6,301 nt of DNA from UBA3478 sp965662045 (lineage in GTDB: Bacteria; Bacteroidota; Bacteroidia; Flavobacteriales; Flavobacteriaceae): contig CBFIGE010000029.1 in the NCBI GenBank assembly GCA_965662045.1, positions 1-6,301 of the forward strand, read 5' to 3'. The notes under the pieces were generated by a model. The model was not told where the DNA came from, did not search any database, and saw only the letters and a program-made list of their open reading frames with translations. Positions 6,196-6,301 of the stretch are shown here, piece after piece (position 1 is the stretch's first letter; each line of letters begins with the position of its first letter). The position numbers were made by a program, and so were the translations under genes.

Positions 6196-6301
6196 TGCTT
6201 GAGTTTTAACATTCACCTCTTGTAGCATGTGAATGGATTTGTTAGTCAAGTTGAATGTAGCAAAAAATTACAATAAGCCCTGTCATTTAATTAAAAAATG
6301 A
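6196..6301. other. Gene-free leader upstream of the esterase
   Basis: About 106 AT-rich bases precede the esterase start and should contain its promoter. On the minus strand there is a TTGACT at about 6250-6245 and an AGAGGTG at about 6220-6214, but the latter is some 18 nt from the chosen ATG, too far for a normal ribosome site. No confident promoter, terminator or repeat was found. An ATG on the plus strand at 6298-6300 could begin a divergent gene outside the window, but there is no way to tell. Confidence 0.35.

Noticed and set aside
6196..6249. Longer esterase start (TTG 6249 or ATG 6228), and a mini-frame at 6212 overlapping the ATG at 6195
   Set aside because: The signal peptide begins exactly at the ATG at 6195. 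The mini-frame has only six codons and its AGAGGTG lies too close to its ATG to act as a normal ribosome site.
6245..6250. TTGACT resembling a sigma-70 -35 box upstream of the esterase
   Set aside because: No matching -10 at a good spacing, and Bacteroidota primary promoters use a different consensus.

Overview
The window looks like a chromosomal stretch from a Bacteroidota bacterium, probably Flavobacteriia- or Cytophagia-like. This is inferred from AT-rich DNA, A-rich rather than Shine-Dalgarno-type translation starts, very compact gene spacing, and the style of the encoded families. I see no RNA genes, insertion sequences, CRISPR arrays or phage genes. Seven protein genes fill almost all of it.

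Left arm (1-2062, minus strand): a two-gene unit. The first gene transcribed is an SsuD-like, FMNH2-dependent monooxygenase of the bacterial-luciferase (LLM) family. Three nucleotides after its stop begins a sodium:solute symporter of the SGLT type, whose 3' end runs off the left edge. The symporter keeps most residues that bind sugar in vSGLT, so the pair may import a small polar (sugar-like) substrate and then oxidise it. A sulfonated sugar is the most interesting possibility, but it is unproven.

Middle (2063-2162): a 100-bp divergent intergenic region that must hold the start signals of both arms. No consensus promoter is visible in it, only a weak dyad.

Right arm (2163-4937, plus strand): a tightly packed four-gene operon. 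It runs class B flavin-containing monooxygenase (FMO; TTG start), atypical short-chain dehydrogenase of the HTATIP2/TIP30 kind (4-bp ATGA overlap), an unrecognised 61-residue protein with two membrane segments (4-bp ATGA overlap), and a hemolysin III/PAQR-family membrane protein (2-nt gap). The overlaps suggest translational coupling and a shared transcript.

Far right (4939-6195, minus strand): a secreted alpha/beta-hydrolase with an N-terminal Ig-like domain, resembling Thermotoga EstA. It converges on the operon with a single base between the two stop codons. A gene-free stretch of about 106 bp follows to the right edge.

The two flavin monooxygenases lie back to back, which may mean related substrates or co-regulation. 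The window has no flavin reductase, no transcription factor and no glycosidase that would fix the pathway, so all substrate assignments are hypotheses.
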